Below are positions 9,677 through 14,361 of a DNA stretch of 14,361 nucleotides, piece by piece (position 1 is the stretch's first letter; every line of letters begins with the position of its first letter). Position numbers and translations under genes: made by a program. The notes beneath the pieces were generated by a model that was given only the letters and a program-made list of their open reading frames with translations, ran no database searches and was not told the DNA's origin. Origin of the DNA: Pholiota molesta (lineage: Eukaryota > Basidiomycota > Agaricomycetes > Agaricales > Strophariaceae); the NCBI GenBank assembly GCA_014925825.1, contig JACGCK010000566.1, positions 1 to 14,361 of the forward strand, in the 5' to 3' direction.

Positions 9677-10548
9677 CTACCCAATACTTGCCACAGGATG
9701 TAATGATGGATGCAGTCTGAATTTCCATATTTCAACACCTTCCCAATCTGATTTATTCCACTGAGATCCTTTTTCGACAGCTTTGACCAGCTTTTTGTGG
9801 GGAATCCTTTCGACATCAAAGCTCCAATTGTCCTTGGCATCAGTGAGAAGACGATCTACCAGGGCAGGATCACGGCGCTCGATGCAGAGGAGAATGAGGG
9901 GATAGCGAGAAGCAGAAGCAGACAGCATGCTCAGGGCATGAAGAGTGCGTAACATGGGCTCGATAAGGTCCAGAGAATAGACGGTATCTGCTGAGATTAT
10001 GAGATCGAAGGGAGGCTGGAGCAAAGACAGAGATGACTGGGCCGCGGAGGAGACGCCCGAGTGAGAGGCGATGGCATGCTCATGGTCCCATGTCCATTTT
10101 TCTGGCGGAACAGACCAGTCGAGTTCTCGAATTTGGATGGTTCCAGAACCAGCTGGGAGAGCGGAAAGGTTGTTTGTGATGTTCTTCGCGAGCACGGAAG
10201 AGATCACATGTGGAATGTCCGTCGCGAGTACGTCCCAACCCAGCGAGCTTAGAGCGAGGCTGCACGCGAGGCTGAATAGCGGAAGCAGCAGCAGAAGGCA
10301 GAGACGCACGCAGTGAGGCCAATGCCACTTCCGAGTTCTATTGCACACGGGCGGTGATGCACGGCCGAGCTGGTGAATTTGGGGTGGGACTGGGCGAGAT
10401 ACATGGCGAGACACTGGCCGCCGAGCCAGAGGGCGGTGCCGTTGGCGACGCCATCTGCGAGCTGTGCGAGGACGAAGGCGGCGTTGTTGAAGGGGCAGCG
10501 GAGGAGGGGGATGTGTTTTGTGGAATGGGCTGGCTGGGAAGACGTCAT
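9677..10548 (-). CDS. Methyltransf_16 / METTL21-type protein (lysine) methyltransferase (2 exons, 273 aa)
   Basis: Probable S-adenosylmethionine-dependent seven-beta-strand methyltransferase. Relatives methylate lysines of elongation factors, chaperones or VCP; the substrate here cannot be told. Exons on the minus strand are 10548-10310 and 10259-9677, with a 50 nt intron (GTGCGT...GTGCAG) splitting the codon just after motif I. Features: WLGGQCLAMYL (41-51), motif I ELGSGIGL (71-78), post-I acidic residue in LATDIP (D94), LDW (126-128), the family's DxxY motif as DTVY (171-174), IERRD (206-210) and a C-terminal VEIWKF (255-260). Splicing is required: unspliced, the N-terminal half runs on into a different frame. 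The length is normal for the family. The chosen ATG precedes a short polar leader; the frame stays open upstream, but that sequence is the GC-rich promoter shared with the RhoGEF. The last 13 residues after VEIWKF could instead be replaced by an unseen 3' exon. It may be EFM6/METTL21D-like, but I would not fix an orthologue. Confidence 0.85.
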
Positions 10549-10707
10549 GTTCAAGTCCGAAAGTGGTGTTTGTTTGGAATCCACGCCGTTGCCCGTGCCA
10601 ACCTCCGTGCAGCCTCGTGGGGTCCTCGCGCAACGACGACCACATCCTGAGCACTCCCTCCAACGTCCCCGCCGCACAGGCAGCCCCTGCGTCCTCCCCT
10701 GCGCGCT
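10549..10707. promoter_or_regulatory. Short shared (bidirectional) promoter of the methyltransferase and RhoGEF genes
   Basis: Only 159 bp, GC-rich, separate the start codons of two divergent genes, so both transcripts probably start here or inside the neighbouring first exon. No TATA box is visible. The call rests on gene orientation and spacing. Confidence 0.45.
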
Positions 10708-13700
10708 ATGAAGGCCTTTTTTCACCGCCTCCACATCGGCAGCGGCGCAAAGGACAAGGATCGGGATGCTGCTGCCGCTACCGCTCCCAGAGAGAAATTC
10801 CCGCCCCTGCCATCCTGGCCCCCGCAAGACTCCCAGCGCCCGACGTCGACATCAACTGTCCCGGCCTCATTAGCGTCGTTCAAACCTCTGCCGGAACTTT
10901 TGCCCTCGCAAAGCACTTCGCAGCTCTCGTCGAGACCTCTTCCTGCTATCCAATCGTCTTCTTCTGATTCCCAAGCCGATTTGCGTTCTATCCAAAGCGT
11001 ATCTACACCAAAGCGCTCAAATATACCTCTACAAACAGACGAGAATGCGCAGGATTCATCAGCAAACACGTCCGAATCGACACCCCGCAACTCGCGCAAA
11101 ACGAATGGTTCAGTTTCAGCAAATGGGGCTCTAAACACGAGCGCCGCGCTGGACGTACAGAAGAAAGTCGCATTCATATCTCCTCCTCCAACGCCAACGC
11201 CCCTCGATTTCGATCGAGCATTACCAGACGCCCCCACCAGTACAACCCCCACCCCTCCAACTGCAGTTCCGTTGAAAACAACAGTATCACGTTTCCAGGC
11301 TGTGTATGGAAAAGAGCCGCGCGCCTCTCTGTCCCTAGGTGCTTCTTCTTCCAAGACTGATGTTTCTGCAGCGAACAAAGCTACCGTCAAAGCTACATCA
11401 ACGCGAACAGCATCGCCCTACCTCCAGAAAACTTTCGAAGGGCAGTCAGCCCAGTCTCTTCGTTCTGGGACCCCGTATTCCCAAATGTCCAACAACACAA
11501 GCGGCAGTCGCATACTGTCGGCGCAATCATGGAGCGAGGTAACTGAAGAAGACCTCGTATCGAACATTGGATCGCGTGAACGCACTCGGCAAGAAGTTCT
11601 TTTTGAAATTATTTCTAGCGAAGAGAGGTGAGCCACAAAATCACACTTTTCAGCTCAAGTCATTTATCAGTCCACCAAAGATATGTTCAAGAGCTTGTTA
11701 AGATGAAAGATACATTTATTGACCCTCTACTTCATCCTTACTCCGTGACAAGCACTTCTGTGGCTTCAACCCCCAACCTGGATTATGACTATTATCGCGC
11801 TGAATCACCTTTCGAATCCACAGATGATCTTCCACCCATTGCCGCCCGCTTTATGTCACCTACACCCTCCATGAATCCTCCGCACACTTCTCCACAAATT
11901 TCCTCCTCTCCTCGATCAAAAGATGCGCCTCACATCGATGGTGAGTCTGTAGAAACCGAAGATGAAGAAGAGGCTACCGACCGCGCTGGCCGATTGTACG
12001 ATTCCTCGAGAAGACCGGGTACTAGCCCCAGCTCAAGGAGCGAACATCCCAGATCTCCATATCGCCTTCAGGCAACGCGGTCGACTGGTCGTGCAAGTGG
12101 TACTTCAGTGCCCTTCCCTTCTCGATCACATAACTCACTTCCTGTCGCCCCTCGTAATGCACACTCTGCCTCTACGCATTCCTTAGGTCAATCTACAGCT
12201 GAACAAGAAGACCGCGATCGTGGCCGGAAATACAGCCAGGGCCAAAGCGAATCGCCAAATAAGGGTATGTTAAGGAAACTCCGAAGAAGCCAAACCAATA
12301 CAGACGGGATTCTCGGTAATGCTATTGCTCCTCATCAACTACCGGAAGACCTGCGAATATGTCTCGAAGTAATCGATAGCGGGGTTTTCGACGGTCACAA
12401 GCGACTGTCGGAAGCGTTGAAAAAGCGATACGATGAACAATTTCCTCTTGTCCGATCCCTTGCTGACGTTTTTGTGTCAAATGTAAGTCCATCAGCTGTA
12501 ATAATGAGTAGATATGACTAATAGATAACACTAGTCCGACATCTTCCATGGCTATGCCACTTATGTGTTACACCTCGAACGGGCTCTTGAACAGGTGGAT
12601 GCGGCCCTTTCCAATCAGTCGATTAAAAAACCAAAGAAACAAGATGCAGCAGAATGGCAGAAAGTCTGCAAAGTCTTGCAAAAGCTCGAGGAAAACGCGT
12701 GCGAAAAGGGCGAAACTGGGCTAGCCATTACGCTCTCCAAGCCGTTCCAGCGACTCCTGAAATATCCTCTTCTCTTCCAAAACCTCTTGTTCCATACTGA
12801 CCCCAGTACATTTGAGTACGAGAGTACTTTGCAAATGGTCGCAGAGGTGGAGAACATTGTCAGAAGTATCGAGGACGAGAAGATACAAAAGGAGGAGCGC
12901 GACAAGACTCGCGACGTGTTTGCTCGTATTGATGGCCTCGATAAGGTTCGACAGCTGGCGTTGCCTAAACCATCTCGTGTACTCCTCGAAGAACGACCGT
13001 GTAGTCTGGGACTGAGTCCTCTTGGTGCAGTGAAACCAGTTTCGCCACCGCCCGTTGTCAATGCAAAGGGTGTTAGAGGCAAATCGTCGTTCAAACGCCT
13101 CAGTGATGTGCTTCAGTCGAATGGGTTAGGAGGGAAGAAAGATCTTTGGTTTGTCGTGTTCAATGATGTTGTTCTTCAGTGTCAGCGAACTGGAACAACT
13201 TCTCTGCCTTTGGTCGCTTCTACCAATTCACGGACAAATTCTCTACCAGAATTCCAAGGAAAGGCCAAATATGCAACTACTGGTCGCCGAAATTCAGCAG
13301 TCAAGCCTCGGAATATGTACAAGTTCATCAAGGTAAACAAATTTAAAGTATGCGGTATCTAATTCAATTGGCTAACGTCTTTTCAGATCGAGACGTGGGC
13401 CATTGGAGATGTTTTGCATCCTCGAGAAGGGGTTGTATCCATGGAAGAGTGAGATTCCTCTTCAATCATTCAAGGATATAATTCTCATCACAGTATTGTC
13501 AGCATGGACAAATTAAGAACACAAGCGCTATCAAGTCAACCGAGAATCGTCCCTCTTCCAGACGACGATGAACGGGAGAATGGTGACGATTCTGACGATT
13601 CTGATAAGAAAAGCAAGATGAGCTTCTCTTATTGGGGCGCAGATAAAGTTACGGTTCAAAAACCCGTTTTGAAAGGACGAGCGCCTGTTGTTACAAGGCG

Positions 13701-14093
13701 CGGCGGCGGCGTTGCATCGTACGGCCGCGAATCGTCCGCCAATGCTAAATTCGGCACGCGACTTGTCTCAGACGGCTCCTCAAATACCCGCCCTGTCAGC
13801 CGTCGTCTGCAGAGCGTGACGCCGACTCCTCGTCGCCCGACGCTCCTAGAGGAGGCCCAAATTATGCAAGAGCGACTATTACCCGACCCGCTTGGGACAC
13901 AAGCACGCGGTCCCCTATACCCCCTGCTACGAAACGCCCACGAAACACCTCGGCAGCAAGTCCTTCGACGCGAACGCCGAATACCAACGGTGCTAAAAGC
14001 CCTGTGGCATCACCCGCGCCATCAGAAGACTCTGGCGTGGGCCTGTACCGCCAGATGCTTGCTAACGACCCCTCCCTCAATAATAGTGCTTGA
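10708..14093 (+). CDS. Rho guanine nucleotide exchange factor with insert-split DH domain and PH-like region (5 exons, about 1060 aa)
   Basis: Activates a Rho-family GTPase by GDP release; the target is unknown. Exons: 10708-11627, 11681-12482, 12535-13332, 13387-13448, 13494-14093; GT...AG introns of 53, 52, 54 and 45 nt. Residues 1-290 are low-complexity (Ser/Thr/Pro). The DH domain starts with RQEVLFEIISSEERYVQELV (294-313), is interrupted by a polar Ser/Pro/Arg insert at about 328-522, and resumes with LPEDLRICLEVIDSGVFDGH. It continues through SKPFQRLLKYPLLFQNLL (642-659), the most conserved DH helix, to about residue 700. A PH-like region follows: KKDLWFVVFNDVVLQC (775-790), MYKFIK at the end of exon 3, IETWAIGD in exon 4 and SFSYWGADK in exon 5. 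The tail is basic and low-complexity. Oddity: exon 5 begins in one frame, but the plausible C-terminus (SEDSGVGLYRQMLAND, stop 14091-14093) lies in another, so there is a missed short intron or a one-base error near 13800-13850. The start is the first ATG after the shared promoter. Confidence 0.88.
13800..13850 (+). other. Reading-frame break inside the last RhoGEF exon
   Basis: Upstream of this point the coding frame (codon starts at 13495 plus multiples of three) reads a sensible tail, including KFGTRLVSDGSSNTRPVSRR. Downstream, the sensible tail (PNYARATITRPAWDTSTRSP and on to the stop at 14091-14093) is in the frame whose codons start at multiples of three. Total exon length is 3182 nt, one short of a multiple of three. 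Either a base is missing from the sequence, or an intron of about 50 nt (for example 13802-13851, weak donor GTCGTC) has to be removed. The upstream frame stays open to the end of the window but becomes hydrophobic, T-rich UTR-like sequence. Confidence 0.7.
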
Positions 14094-14361
14094 AGAGCTC
14101 GAATTTAAGCGCCTCCCACTCTCCGTGTTTTGTTTTGCTCTCACTTTTCCAATATATCCTAATACACTATTCCCCGTCATTATTCCCATTGTTATTTCGT
14201 CGTCTTTCATTCACGTCCTGTTGTTCACGATCATGCCCAGATTCTTCCGCGTTGCCGTTACCCCTCCTTATTGTTCTCTCAACAGAAAACTCTGCGAATT
14301 GAATAGGATCTGCTTTTTCAACTTCATCGACTCAATATTTACTACAACGCATTCTTTCCAT
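14094..14361 (+). other. Probable 3' UTR and downstream flank of the RhoGEF gene
   Basis: Pyrimidine-rich, AT-rich sequence follows the proposed stop at 14091-14093. No new gene start is supported before the window ends. Open frames through this stretch encode Phe/Ile/Leu-rich strings, as expected for T-rich UTR rather than a real protein. Confidence 0.5.

Noticed and set aside
10722..11390. 222-codon minus-strand frame antisense to RhoGEF exon 1
   Set aside because: Shadow of a Ser/Thr/Pro-rich coding exon; Gly/Val/Glu-rich antisense product without domains.
13719..13849. A 131 nt intron (GTACGG...CCTAG) as explanation of the RhoGEF frame change
   Set aside because: It fixes the frame but removes the coding-like FGTRLVSD segment and is far longer than the gene's other introns (45-54 nt), so a missing base or a 50 nt intron is preferred.

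Overview
The window looks like nuclear DNA of a filamentous fungus, most likely an agaricomycete basidiomycete. The evidence is the gene content, the compact layout of the right half, and many short spliceosomal introns (45-81 nt, GT...AG) in genes of conserved eukaryotic families. No bacterial operon, CRISPR array, rRNA or tRNA was recognised.

Left third (1 to about 5840): AT-rich, gene-poor DNA with no recognisable protein. It holds a 0.77 kb nearly perfect foldback (long-inverted-repeat) element at about 2222-2990, bounded by a short direct repeat. The element sits in a tract where the hexamer GCCAAG recurs far above chance. Further right (about 4440-5760) there are plus-strand stretches that can be spliced into small open frames. 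They match nothing I know and are reported only as candidates.

Right two thirds (5844-14093): four compactly arranged genes, (-)(+)(-)(+). On the minus strand is an 11-exon gene for a Prp28-type DEAD-box spliceosomal helicase (8679 down to 5844, 742 aa). Divergent from it, with 142 bp between start codons, is a small four-exon EF-hand-like protein (8822-9402, 134 aa). Convergent with that is a two-exon Methyltransf_16/METTL21-type protein methyltransferase (10548 down to 9677, 273 aa). Divergent from the methyltransferase, with 159 bp between start codons, is a five-exon RhoGEF (10708-14093) with a DH domain split by about 195 residues of low-complexity sequence, followed by a PH-like region.

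The genes do not form one pathway. They cover splicing, probable calcium binding, protein lysine methylation and Rho GTPase signalling, and read as ordinary conserved fungal neighbours sharing two short bidirectional promoters. The points most worth a second look are the foldback element and its GCCAAG-rich host tract, the DH-domain insert, a reading-frame break near the RhoGEF C-terminus (about 13800-13850), the Miro-like look of the small EF-hand protein, and the microexon and weak donor in the helicase gene.
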